Positions 12,060 through 23,440 of a stretch of DNA of 64,000 bases are shown in pieces; the stretch's first letter is position 1; each line of letters opens with the position of its first letter. The position numbers and the translations under genes are program-made. Source of the stretch: Chrysaora quinquecirrha. Taxonomy: Eukaryota; Cnidaria; Scyphozoa; Semaeostomeae; Pelagiidae. The notes beneath the pieces are model-generated. The model did not search any database, was not told the DNA's origin, and saw only the letters and a program-made list of their open reading frames with translations. Location: assembly GCA_014526335.1 (NCBI GenBank), contig JACTAT010000040.1:7722045-7786044 (forward strand), read 5' to 3'.

Positions 12060-13035
12060 TATATAATATTTAAGACTGTATTTCTGTATAAAATAAACTT
12101 GTATTTAGATTTTATGAAACTCTTAGGCAATATGAAGACAAATTTATTCGATTTAACACTGATCAATCCTTCGTGGCGCTAAAAGTATGAATAAAAAGTT
12201 GAACGGTTTTTTATTGATGTTTTGTTCTCGATCGAATCCATTGTGTCAGGAGAACAATGGCTTTGCGTGTTAGTGTTGTCACGTAATCGAATCCTGCAAT
12301 CTGATTGGTTGAATTCAATAATTTCGTTTTCCGTCGAAATGAGTTTTCTCAGGCAGAAAAAAGCGTGATTGGACAGGCCTAAAGAATCGTCTTCTTTGCC
12401 TGCCTGCCCGTGCAAAGCCGGTCGTTAAGAAGCTTTCGATTTGGAAGCGAATATTGAGAAAAGAGCAACACAGAGGAGGAGGAAACAACAAAACCATGGA
12501 TCTCCTATGGCAAAAAAGTTTGTGAAAGTAAAACCCTCTAATCATGTAGTTACTCGAAAATCCCTTGAAATGTTTGGGATTCCTCCCCTTGGCCCTTCGG
12601 AGACCTTATAAGTTTACGGTAGATATATATTTTGGCGGAATCTTGGGGGCAGAACTTTGGCCAGATTCAATCTGAGATTGTACTTTCCCTTGGGGATGAA
12701 AATTTAAATCTCAGTTGCAATCTTGCAATGCAATGCAAACTGCAAAGTGATGACAAATGTCCATATGCTAGGTTGCCCGAACATGCCTTGGATATTTGAC
12801 GTCTCGTGAGAATGCAAAAGGTGTGCCTCAAAATTAGCAATGAAGAGTCATAAATGATTTCATTATTTCCGTACTTTTATTATCTGATATTGATTGATAT
12901 ACTTAATAGGTCTTTCATCGTCATTATCGTCTTCCTGGAAATCTCAAAATTTCACAGTGACGACTTCATGTACCTCATTCCTCCCACTTTTTAGACTGTG
13001 GACTGGAAACTAAAGCTGTAGCATCTTAAAGGCTG
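12060..13035. other. Upstream region of PPM1D-like gene, no other gene seen
   Basis: It should hold the 5' UTR and promoter of the minus-strand phosphatase. Reading frames at 12179-12545 look spurious. Nothing conserved was recognised. Confidence 0.5.
12300..12375 (-). promoter_or_regulatory. Putative CCAAT boxes upstream of the PPM1D-like gene
   Basis: Two ATTGG motifs (12304-12308 and 12368-12372) read as CCAAT on the coding strand, about 245-315 bp upstream of the start codon. No TATA box is obvious. This is suggestive only. Confidence 0.3.
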
Positions 13036-14760
13036 TGGATTTGATTAAAAAATTTCTCTTTCAAAATTATATTGACTACATACTAGGACAAAATGTATTT
13101 CATCTTCTACAATATTTTTGCAGTATTTACAGTATCTTTCGTTTCTATCAATAGGTGGTTTATAGTGTCTACCTTTTCGATAGCTAGGCAGTGATCACTT
13201 AATCTTAGTTTTGACATTATTCTTCTATGTCTTCTAGTTGGGATTAGATCAAGATATTTTTCGTAAATTATTTGATTTTTATAGGATTTGTACGTCAAAG
13301 CTTTGGAACAGTCATTTATGTATGTTCTCCAGTAAATGCTGTAGTTTGTTTCTAGTGCTTTCCTTGTAGCAGTCTTAGAAAGAGAGGTTAGTGTTGAATT
13401 GGTCAATCCATTAGTTTTAGCTCGTCTGTTAGTTGGTTAATGAAAGATACAATTGTTTTCGATCTGTAACAGATCTTTCATATTCAAGAGCTTGTGTGAC
13501 AAGTGAATCTGGCTCAGAGTAATGTAAGATATGCTTTATGAAATTATTGGTCCTACAGCTTACCGAAATGTTTAAAGGAAGCGGCCTAGATCTCCTCTTA
13601 CTAGAGCATTGGTTGTAGATCTGTTTACTCCAAGTATGCGTTTTAAAAACTGTGTATGGATTTTTCAATTTCATTTTGTCCCAATCAGTCTGGCTAAAGT
13701 TAAGGTAAGGCCCCACACTTCCGATCCATACAAGAGTATTGGGGCAATCATTGAATCAAAAGTTTTAGAGCTAATTTAACAGGAAGGTATTTTAGTTTAA
13801 ATCTACTGTTAAGGGCTAGTAGGGCGCGGTTCGCTTTAGTACTAAGCATATGCAAAGATTCTTTAAAATTACATGCCGCATTCAGAGTAATACCAAGGTA
13901 AGTGAATTCCGTCACATTTTCCAGCGGATTACCATTAATGTAGAAACATCTTTTATATTTTGTGTTATTTTTATAAAAGGTCATACATTTAGACTTATCG
14001 CTATTCACTTCAAGTTTCCAGTTTTTACAATAATCGCTGAGGCTATTTAGACAGTTTTGTAAACCATTATGAGAAGCAGAGAGAATGATTAGGTCGTCGG
14101 CGTAAAAAAGGCAAGTTATTTGTTCATGTCCAAGATTCAGAGGGATGAGTTACTTTTGTTAAGATCGTCAATTAGATCGTTTATGAATACATTGAAAAGT
14201 GTAGGACTTAGAGGACATCCTTGTCGAACACCTTTCGAGCATCTAAAAAAGTTTGTACACTGATTGTTTAATTTTACAGCACATTCAGTATTTAAGTACA
14301 TGCACTGAATAATTTCTAAAATTTGTTATCGATTCCTTTACTTCGCAGTTTTTGGAAGAGGCCATTGTGCCAAACATTATCGAAAGCTTTACGAAAGTCG
14401 ATAAATGCTGCGTGCACCTTTTTTTTAGAATCATCATGTACATGCTTATTTATTAGAGCCTTAAGAGTAAGTAGGTGATCAGAAGTACGTTTAGCATTTT
14501 GAAACCCAATTTGATTTTTGTGAATTAATTTGCTTTTGTACACAGGCGTGATAAGACCTTTACACCAAGTTTTAGGTACTGTCCCTGTTTTGAGGACCAA
14601 GTTAAATATCACTTTGATCAACTGAAGCAGGTCGGAGGGGCTATGTTTAATCATTTCATTGCTTATACCATCGAAACCGACAGCTTTTTTGTTTTTCAAT
14701 TTTTCAACTGCTTCAATGAATTCATTATTATCTATTTCTTTGGTTGTAGCATCTAATCTA
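13036..14760 (-). mobile_element. Non-LTR retrotransposon (LINE) fragment with decayed reverse transcriptase
   Basis: Read on the minus strand, RT-like blocks appear in order: [55 protein letters not shown], then [14 protein letters not shown] and [15 protein letters not shown] Cys-rich ERYCKYCKN...HFVLVC block follows near the 3' end. Stops and frameshifts break it into at least four frames, so it is not active. Both ends are truncated: homology stops near 13036 (after a FEREIF-like stretch), and the 5' end stops next to the fructosamine-kinase start. It is closely related to the plus-strand copy at 35980-37672. The clade within non-LTR elements is not assigned. Confidence 0.85.
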
Positions 14761-17700
14761 ATGGCGGACGTAGAGCTGCAAAATTACATTCAAGAATGCC
14801 TTGGTCTGACTTGTTTAAAAGATCTTGGTGCAGTTGGAGGAGGATGCATAAGCAATTCAAGAACATATTCTACTGATAATGGTAAATTGTTTGTCAAGAC
14901 TTATGAACAAGAGAAGGTCAGTTTAAGATGTTGGCATGCATGCAAATGATACTCCATTTATATTTAAGGGGCCATCGACTTTCGATTTTCGTATTTTTTA
15001 ACGGCTTTTGGCCGTTATGGGGGGAGGGGGTTTTACCCTCGGCCGTTAAGAAAATTAAAATCAACTAACCTTATGGAAAATGTTTTGAATTCTTCGATTT
15101 TATCGATAACTTAATGATATTGCCCTTTTTAGGCCATAAAACACTTGGTTCTAGGCGTAATATTTAGGCAGTCGGAAAAATCCGTAAAGTTTGGCAAAAC
15201 AATAGAATGATTGTTTTGAAACAATATAATGATTGTTTTGAAACATTAGCCAACCGCTTATCTTCCGGGTGAACTTTGCAAACTTATCAGTCCGAAAAGC
15301 AGCAGGATCAATGCAAAGTTGTTGGGGGTTTTAATTATTTTAACAAGGGGGATGCATCCCCCTGAGCCCCGGAAAATTTTGGCAACCACATCCTTTACTT
15401 TGGCAGAAAATGGGGGAAACGCCCTTTTAAAAAATTTGACATTGGGAAAAAGGCCAAGAAAACCATCAGGTTTTTCTTATCGCCTATTTCACGCACCCTT
15501 CTTCCGTTTCCGTGAGCCCCACTCCGATTACAACACAAAATTTGGGAATCAGGGTTGACTGAGTGAAGAGAGATAGGTCATACCTTCGTAGCTTGTGGTT
15601 TGGAGGTTCACAAAAAGTAACAGTGTTGGAAAGCCTCCAAATTTCAATGCAAACATGTATATTTAAACAGAACATTGGTTCATCCTGGAATTATTGGACA
15701 GGCAAAGAGGGGCAAAAATTATCTTTGGGCAGGCAATGCCCCCCCCCATGCCCCCTGACTTTGTGCCTGTAATGCTTATCACCATTCATCATCATAATCA
15801 TGTTAACATCATGATAGATAATCATCAAAAAGCATCATCATCATCATCATTTTAGTTGACAATCATCATCGCTAATAGCATTGGCATCATATCAGAGACA
15901 AGTCTTGCCATCACAAAGTTATCTTTCTTCTTATCTGAAGAAACACGTCCCCTAACCCTCATTATTGTTGAAATCTTGTTAAAATTGTCATCGTTTTTGC
16001 AGTAATGTTAATTAACTTGTGTTTTTTTAAGGGCAGAGTGATGTTCAAAGGAGAGTTTGAAAGCCTCAAAGCCATAAAAGAAACAAATACAGTTGCTGTT
16101 CCTGCACCAGTCAAAGTATCAAAATTATTAATTATAAATTGTATTATTTCTCTTGTACTACATTGTTTACTTTGTTTGAAATCAAATCCGTTTCTTTCTG
16201 CAGTTACTAGATTACAATTCAAAACACCAATGCATATTGATTATGGAACATCTCGATATGAAGTCACTATCAAAATATCAAGCCAAGTTAGGTGAAGATC
16301 TGGCTAGGTTGGTTTTTATCATTTACTTTTCAACCTCACTTATACAAGAAAAATACCCATTTTTTATATAAGAAACCTAGCTAAAGCCTCACTAGTCAAA
16401 GTTTCTTAAATTTTCTTTTGTTTTCTATTGTTTTAAGAAACAATTGAGCAAAAGAATCTATTGTAATTTGCCAGAAATCTTACTAGTCAGTTTCTTATAA
16501 AAGAAACGTGTAGACATGGATCCCAACAGATACCCATCTTTGTGTATGTATGATATAGGTACGGGTTCATTGTGTTTGCACAGGAAAAGATCAGGAAATG
16601 ATCCAATCAGATCTGCATTTCAGGGACAGGATTGTACCCGAAAAGAAACAATCCTGTCCCTCAAAAGGAATGGATCCCTGCATACCCATTTGAACAAAAA
16701 GCCTATTGTGACATTGAGAACAGATCCACTTGGATACGTTCCCATATAAATGGAGTCTTTGTCATATCATGATTCATGCCCTCTATCTCCATCCATATAA
16801 TATTTATCTTGAATTGGTTTGTTTTCTCATGTGTTTATGTTTATTTTCAGGCTTCATCTGCACAATGAGCAACTGTTGACCATCAAAGTTGAAAATGAAA
16901 AGAAGATTGGAAAAGCAAATGAATCGGTTGGAATAGATGAATTTGGTTTCCCTGTTGCCACATGTTGTGGAATGATTCCACAGGATAATACATGGAATAA
17001 AGACTGGATTGTAAGTAGATATACATACAATTGTTTTTATTTCATCTTTTGTTATCATAATTACATAACTACATTCCAACATTCCAGCTTTCCAACATTC
17101 CAGCATTGCAAGATTCCAACATTCCAGAATTCCACATTCCATGTTTTAAAGATAGCCCATCCAAATCGTTATTACAAGCTTAATCATTACTATTGTCATC
17201 ATCATCATCACCTTATAGAACATCATAACCATTTCCATCATAATCTTATTGTAATAATGCTTACAATAGTCAGTACCATCATCGTTATCACCATAATCAT
17301 CATCATTGGCATCCGTCATCATCAGTAGCACCATTATTATCATCATATCATCATTGTCATCACCATCCAGCCCACCACCACAACCACCATCGTTGTCATT
17401 ATCGTTATCATTGTCGTTATTATCATCATCTTCATCAACATCATCATCAAAATCACTATCATCATCATCATCATCATGATAACCATCATCATCATTGTTG
17501 TTGTCATCATCATCTTCATCAACATCATAATCACTTCTCATCACATCATCATCGTCTTGATTATCATTTTGAGAATAACACCATTTACCTTTAAGCTATC
17601 CCTTTGTTTTTCTTTGAAATTGACTAAACATGTTACTTTGTATTTAAAGGAATTCTTTGCAAGACAAAGCTTCAGCTTCAAATCGAACGTTTGCAAAAAG

Positions 17701-19942
17701 AGGCAAGTTTTTTATACTTTGTTCAATTTGTTTTATCTTGAGTTGCCAAAAAGGTGAATTCCGCACTCCCTTTTGGTAAAATGTAACCTAAGAAACCTTT
17801 TCTTTATTATCCGAATACGTTATTTCCGACGTGTTAATCAACCAGTTTTGAATGCGTAGGCACGGAATTTCTTAGACCCTTTTACACGAGATGCGTTCCC
17901 AAAAAGTTCACGATAGGCTTTCCATTTGCACGAGAACATGGAGATATTGTTTCTTTTTTGGTACGCTTGAAAAGAGGATCCTTGGGGGATGATTCCATGT
18001 AAACGCAATGAAATCATATCCTTACGTACCCGAAAGGAACGGATCATTTTTATCTGTATCTTTTTCTTCTGTTGAACGGGGTCTTAATGATTGTTTCTTC
18101 ACTTGCAGTACCAAGACAGAGAACTAGAAAGCTGTTGGTCCGAACTTCAATTAAAATTGCCTAAACTTTTCAAAGGAATAGAAATCAAGCCAGCATTGTT
18201 ACATGGTGATCTTTGGAGTGGTAATGCTGCAGAGACGGCATCTGGTCCAGGTATTTGATCATTCTCTTTCTCTATCGATCATCTAAGAATCCAGATATAA
18301 TCGCTCACCTTAAGCTAAAGCAATGTTTTTGAGGTTTTACAACTTTTTTCTTTTGTACGTCCCGAAATACGAACTTAGGAGACAGACTGAAATAATCAAC
18401 TTAAGAAAGATTTTAACCAGTACATTCCCTAAAGTCTGTAAGTCACATGGACTCTCTAGCTCATGTACCTCAAAGATTTCTGTGTAATACATTAACTATG
18501 TACTTAAAAAGTACGCCGCAGTTTGGATTTATTTAAAACTAGCCTTTGCCCGAAATTGCACTGCCCCTGCTTTTGCGTGGGCTGTTTTGCTTCGCGGGTC
18601 GCTTGGAGCCCCCACCTTACAGTTACTTATTTATAAAATTCAGACTTTTCGAAGGTATTTTGGATGTTGAGATCGTTTTTAAATTGGTTTGAAGGTGCTG
18701 TGGCATCATGGTGTCAGAAGCTCAGCGGGGTTGGGGTTTGAGCCCCAGCCACGTTAGCGTCACAGCCAGGGCCGAGGTACTCGATTAGTTAACCTACTAC
18801 TGTGATCCTAGTAGACGTTAAAACACCATGTCACCTTCATCTTCACCTGGAACAAATGCTTTGTGTTCGATTTGAAGTTTTATCGTATGTATTTAGTTAC
18901 AATGTTTATATTTTGTCGCAGTATTTGATTATCAATTTTCTAATTTTTTGCAGTTATTTATGATCCTGCATCATTCTACGGACATCACGAATATGATTTG
19001 GCAATCGCTGGAATGTTTGGTGGATTCAATAAACAATTTTATAATGCATATCATACCCTCATACCCAAATCAGCAGGATTTGACACACGACACGATCTAT
19101 GCATGATATTTCATTATCTCAACCATTGGTAAGGATAACCTTATAGACTACGACCCTAGTTCTTCCTTATGCCTCGTTTCTTGTGTGATTGTTTGAAGTT
19201 CTGATGGTGGTCCTGGCCACCTCAGAACGAACTGCATTCTATGTTTGGTATAAGCTATCATTTTGGATCCAATCTTGACTCTCTCGTGAGAAGTCGCGAC
19301 TGGATTCTGCCTCACTGCTATCTGTATCTGAAGTAGCACCATTAATCTCACTGCAAGGCGTGAAAGTTTGAGCTTTAGCCTGTGTAACTGATTCCTATTT
19401 TCTGAGGGGGGGGATCCACTAGGCTATAGAGAACAGGGTAATTGCCCAAACGGGGTTTTTTTTCCTCAAGTTTTGGCAATTGTACGAGATTTCCATATCT
19501 AGGATACAAGGCCTTTTGTTATACATAGTACAGTTCTTTCCTTCACTAGACACATCGTCTGTCCCCAACGTTTACCCGAAAGAGAACGTTTTTCTTTGAA
19601 ATTGTTGGTCTGTCATCATTTAATCCCTCCCACCCCCTCTGATTACGACTCAATAACGCAATGTTAGGGCAACTGGCATAGTTCTTAATACGTTGTATAC
19701 CAGAACCTTAAAAGCCTTTACTTTACGTGTGTCACTTTTTCAAACTGTCTTCCAAGGTAATTAGAGCATGTTTTCCTTTGAATATTCTAAATCGAGGGAG
19801 GGGTGTAGGGATGTGCTTCGTTAAAGAGAACATTTTTGCTTATCCAACAAATCATTATTACTTTCCTTTCAGGAATCATTTTGGACTTGGATACAGATCA
19901 CAAACAATTTCACTGTTCAAAAAAGTAAATAAATCACTATGA
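14761..19942 (+). CDS. FN3K: Fructosamine-3-kinase / ketosamine-3-kinase
   Basis: Eight exons: 14761-14916, 16032-16115, 16204-16307, 16851-17010, 17650-17702, 18109-18250, 18954-19128 and 19873-19942 (TGA). The total is ~314 codons, close to the ~309 of vertebrate FN3K. It phosphorylates the C3 of ketosamines on glycated proteins, which then deglycate, in the cytosol. Recognisable pieces: [11 protein letters not shown] and LFVKTY (N-lobe), [13 protein letters not shown] (hinge), [30 protein letters not shown] (catalytic loop, catalytic Asp), [11 protein letters not shown] (metal-binding Asp), MFGGF and [12 protein letters not shown] at the end. The start is the only ATG upstream of the conserved N-lobe and opens directly after a LINE. 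Exon 5 has a GC donor (AG|GCAAGT) and, from its first acceptor, needs one more A to stay in frame; see findings. Without that problem the gene would read through fully. Confidence 0.92.
15781..15855 (+). repeat. CAT-type microsatellite
   Basis: Imperfect (ATC)n tract in fructosamine-kinase intron 1. Confidence 0.8.
17180..17560 (+). repeat. Long imperfect CAT microsatellite
   Basis: About 380 bp of CATCAT with interruptions in fructosamine-kinase intron 4. Long open frames over it on both strands are low-complexity artefacts. Confidence 0.9.
17703..17704 (+). other. GC-AG intron donor of fructosamine-kinase exon 5
   Basis: The junction reads AAAGAG|GCAAGT. Joining here to the acceptor at 18109 yields RLQKE-YQDRE, which fits the family. 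No GT is available at that point, and the flanking bases match the strong consensus typical of GC donors. Confidence 0.75.
18693..18836 (+). mobile_element. tRNA-derived SINE, family A
   Basis: The head contains ATGGTGTCAGAAGCTC and the B-box-like GGGTTTGAGCCCC, then the shared tail GCGTCACAGCCAGGGCCGAG. Other copies: 20369-20478 (-), 23289-23440 (+), 32412-32577 (+) and 57892-58055 (+). Confidence 0.75.
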
Positions 19943-20707
19943 CTTATTCTGATGACTGTTAGCTGCTTTCGCTTTGCTTGTCAAGAGGTAACTCAAACAA
20001 TATTTTCATTCAATTTTGTAAATTTTGTAGTTTTTTGTCATCTGAAAAAGGCAGACACGTCCAGTAAGGGAAATTTTTTTGGGGTTTTCGGTGAGCTTTC
20101 AAGGGCGCGCTGGCTTTTCCACCATGCATCTCATTGCTCATAACAAAGCCACACTCCCGGTTACTACATTACACTACTGGCTAACGGTCTCGATCCCCGG
20201 GTATTTAGCCATACCACGGATCAATAAGATAGGCTTGATGCGAAGTATTTCGAAATGTTTCATAGCATTGCTCAGAACTTGAACTTTGAAGGACAATACT
20301 GTTGTGAAAGTAGGCCTCAAGCAAAATCTTTGCCGAAAATTTCACAGAAAAGCTAGGTGACAGTGGAGGTGAAATGGTGTTTTATCGCCACTGTGACGTT
20401 ACTGTGGCTGGGCTCGAACCAGGCAACACTGAGCTCCTGACACCACGGGTCAGCTGATTGCACCACAGCACATTCAACCTCTTACAAATACACTACGAAC
20501 TCGCAGGAGATTATCTAGCTTCGATGCTAATCCGAAAGAATGCCTAAAGTTCTTGTTTCATTATTATCATACTCATTTCTTGCATATAATAGAGAATTTC
20601 ATGCACATCACTGATTGTGCGTTTCTTTAGATCATTGATTATAAGATTCTAAACTGCTTAACTGTTGTAATATGGGTTGATTAATATTATGGTTCAGTTT
20701 CTGTGAT
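19943..20707. other. Intergenic spacer between the kinase and the secreted-peptide gene
   Basis: Contains the 3' UTRs of two converging genes and one SINE (20369-20478). No further coding signal was seen. Confidence 0.5.
20369..20478 (-). mobile_element. tRNA-derived SINE, family A
   Basis: Inverted copy; on the minus strand it reads TGGTGTCAGGAGCTCAGTG and GGTTCGAGCCCAGCC. Confidence 0.7.
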
Positions 20708-21957
20708 TCAGTTTTCCAATGGCAATGGCATGACGATAAAGTTCTTCTGTACGCATTCACTGTTTTTGCATTTTGCATATCCACTGCAACCTTTGCAATC
20801 ATCATCACTGCTGCATTTCTTGCCCAATCCTTTGTGACAATTCTCTTTTCCTGCATCCTAAAATTTGACAAAACAGATAAAAGTCTGATAAATAAGATCG
20901 CCATAAGCTTCATAGTTTGAGAAAACAAATTACTGATAAAATTGGACTGTTAACTTCAGTATACTGGACCACACTTTCAATTGGTCATCTTCAGAGTGGA
21001 ACACATAAAGGATATATCTTATATTGAAGCATACTTTAACGATTCTTTATCTAATATATGCATCCTGTCAAGAAATAGAGACTTTTCCTTTAGTTGCAGA
21101 ATTACCAAAGTTACTCCCTCTCGTGAGGGTGCTGTCAGAGGAATTCGCTTGGTCTACTGGCCATCTTGGATCTACTGGCCATCATCTTGACTTTCCTTTG
21201 CTTCTCTTTATCTTGCCACATAATTACTTCTCCCCTCGCAAAGTGCTTCTGACGATGCCTTCCTTCCCTTATTCTTCATCATTCATTCGTTTGAGAGTTT
21301 GTTCACTAGCAGCTTTCAGAAACTAATATCGTCCTCTTAATGCCTGAAATTCAACTTTCTATCATGTATTAGATTATTGTAACTGGTTTTGCACTACCTG
21401 ACTCTGATTTGGCATTTATATATCTCCAATTCATTCTTCAAACCTAGGAAAACCGAACTCTATGCCTAAAGAAGCTGCTAGAATACTTTCAATATTATAA
21501 TTCTGAGAATACTATGATAAACTTTCGGTGCTGAACTTTCTTTTATTAAATGGAAAAGCCCTATTCAGGCAAGGAATGGCCAGTGGTGGCCCACTAGTGA
21601 CCTCTATGTTATAGGATGCCCTGACAAACACAGGAATAACTACTTTATGCATATAATTTGGTGATGGATGAAATAGTTCACTGTCGTTCAGTCTTGTTCT
21701 TGCACTGGTCGAATGACTCTAAAGATTCCCTCTCCTCGTCTCATACAAACATATACTAACAAACAAACTTCCAAACATTACTACTTTATATCTTTAGATT
21801 AAGTAATGGACAGAGTATAGTTTACCGTGGATGAATCCTGATCTTCCATTGGCCCAATCACTTTAAAAATGTCCTCTCCTCGTCTCACCAGAATTTCGTC
21901 CATGTTGCATGAAACAAGCATGCATATCATCATAATCATGAATATTTCTGCCTTCAT
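20708..21957 (-). CDS. Small secreted cysteine-rich peptide precursor (unrecognised family)
   Basis: Two exons, 21957-21826 (44 codons) and 20857-20708 (49 codons plus TGA), join in phase 0 across ACG|GTAAAC and an ATTTTAG acceptor. Exon 1 begins with a hydrophobic Met-rich stretch (MKAEIFMIMMICMLVSC) that looks like a signal peptide, followed by a charged pro-region containing a dibasic RR. Exon 2 begins DAGKENC and holds six cysteines spaced C-x7-C-x5-C-x2-C-x5-C-x4-C, with CSSDDDC in the middle, then a short tail ending PLPLEN. The six cysteines suggest three disulfides in a small extracellular peptide. It could be a hormone-like, antimicrobial or venom-type peptide; the sequence does not decide, and I match it to no named family. 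A degenerate copy of exon 1 lies in the intron at 21679-21746, which supports a tandemly duplicated gene. Confidence 0.6.
21679..21746 (-). pseudogene. Degenerate duplicate of the secreted-peptide first exon
   Basis: On the minus strand the segment resembles the 3' half of exon 1 (21826-21957): MRRGEGIFRVIRPVQEQD against VRRGEDIFKVIGPMEDQD. It is followed by an in-frame TGA and a GTGAAC donor-like site. No good signal-peptide part or matching second exon was found. Confidence 0.6.
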
Positions 21958-22279
21958 TTTCTTCTCCACAATTTGATTTGACCCCCAAATTTTCTCCTCT
22001 TTCTCTCTCTTGTGATCTATGGACAGTAGTTGTTAGCTGATTCCGAAGTGAATTTTTCCAATTAAACAATCTTTTATAGTCGATTAAGAACACGCTACGT
22101 TGCTAAATATTTGCTGCTCTAAAACTGTCTCTTAGAGATGTCGAAATTGATTTTGAATTTTGGTCTAATTTTCACCCTTCGAAAAACAAGCTCAGTTAAT
22201 TCTATCAGTATTGGTTCCATTTACATCTTTGTGTTTTTGCCTCTAGAAGTTTGTCTAAAGATTTTAGAAGTCCTACCTC

Positions 22280-22660
22280 AAGGCCTAGTTCTTAAAGTTC
22301 CTTATTTTTTTACCTCTTTTGAGACGATTGTAGTTCCAAAAGTTCCTTAATAGTTCCTTAATATTTACTGCACATACAGTCTAATAACTACCGTACAGAG
22401 ACATTTGCATGTAAGCAAAGCTCGAGACTACTAAAGGAAACATTTGATACATGCGTAAAGTACAATTTATGTGATTTTCGACTACAAATGAATGGAACGG
22501 GCTTTCTTCCTTAATTCTGGATTGTTTGCAGTGATAAAAAGGCGTATTCAACAATATTTGTTGAAAAGTTCCTTAGTGATTTTCTCTTTAGTAGTATAAG
22601 TTCTTTAAATTTTCGGGGTCTTCTACTTGATGTAGGTTACTTATAATAGTGGGTCCAGCC
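22280..22660. mobile_element. Outer 'GTTCCTTA' element lacking the inner MITE
   Basis: Matches both flanks of 8586-9375 and 33240-34100 (GCAAAGCTCGAGACTACT..., GGATTGTTTGCAGTGATAAA). Where those copies carry an inner TIR element, this one reads straight through (ACAATTTATGTGATTTTCGA). Confidence 0.55.
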
Positions 22661-23288
22661 TCCCCCCAAACAATTTTCCATTTATTGTACTTTTTAAAAT
22701 CTCTTGTTGTCCTTTAGGTCACTAAAACATGCTTGACTTGCAAAGATCTTAGCGTTGAGTGTACATTAATGGCTATTTCTCTTTTCCCTTGCATCTTTTT
22801 TAGTTATGTCGATTCGTAAAGGCTAAATTGCTTGCGATACTCTCGATTTATCTTCTCTCCTTTCCCTCGATTTTCCAATTTTCATGGATATTGAGGCTTT
22901 TTAAATTGCTCTTTATAACGTTTGGCTGTTTAAGCACTAGTTGTCATATTTTCATCCATTAAAATATGGGCTTGGTCACAAGATGATTTTTTTATAAATT
23001 ACCACTGCATATTCGCCCGATGAATCGCTTACTTCTGATGTGAATCAAACAAAATATCCAACATTTAACTGAGGGAAGGGGGTAAGATGGGGGCAATAAG
23101 GGATTTGAGCGTACTTTTTCAGAATTGTCTCAACAATTTTGTCTATGATTATAGCTCCAAACCTTCCTTACTTAAAAATGAAAACCAGGCATATCTTGGG
23201 TGTGACATTGTTGATCTTCTTTTGTTCTGACCTTCCTCCTGTCAATGAACACTTTTTCTGGTTCTGGTTCTGTCTGTTGCCTTCTCTG

Positions 23289-23440
23289 GTCTAATCAAGC
23301 TGCTGGTGGTTTCAGGAGCTCGATGAGGTCGGGGTTCGAGCCCCAGTTACGGCAGCGTCATATCCAGAGTCCAGCTCTTGTTAGTTTATCTGCTTCTGAG
23401 ATCATAGTGATTGACCCTTAATACACCAATTAATTTCACC
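23289..23440 (+). mobile_element. tRNA-derived SINE, family A
   Basis: Contains TTTCAGGAGCTCGATGAGG and GGGGTTCGAGCCCCAG, followed by a diverged family tail. Confidence 0.65.

Noticed and set aside
16116..16295. Read-through extension of fructosamine-kinase exon 2
   Set aside because: The continuous frame passes through an 88-bp intron; the conserved continuation ([17 protein letters not shown]) is in another frame after the acceptor at 16203.
17146..17544. Asp/Met-rich minus-strand frames
   Set aside because: Microsatellite artefact inside a fructosamine-kinase intron.
20640..20928. 98-residue minus-strand frame beginning MFSQTMKLMAILFIRLL
   Set aside because: Its hydrophobic start lies in the intron before the ATTTTAG acceptor; the Cys-rich reading in the neighbouring frame is the better coding candidate.
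21095..21190. A third copy of the secreted-peptide exon
   Set aside because: Only a short CCCTCTCGTGAGGG-like similarity; the reading frame does not follow the exon.
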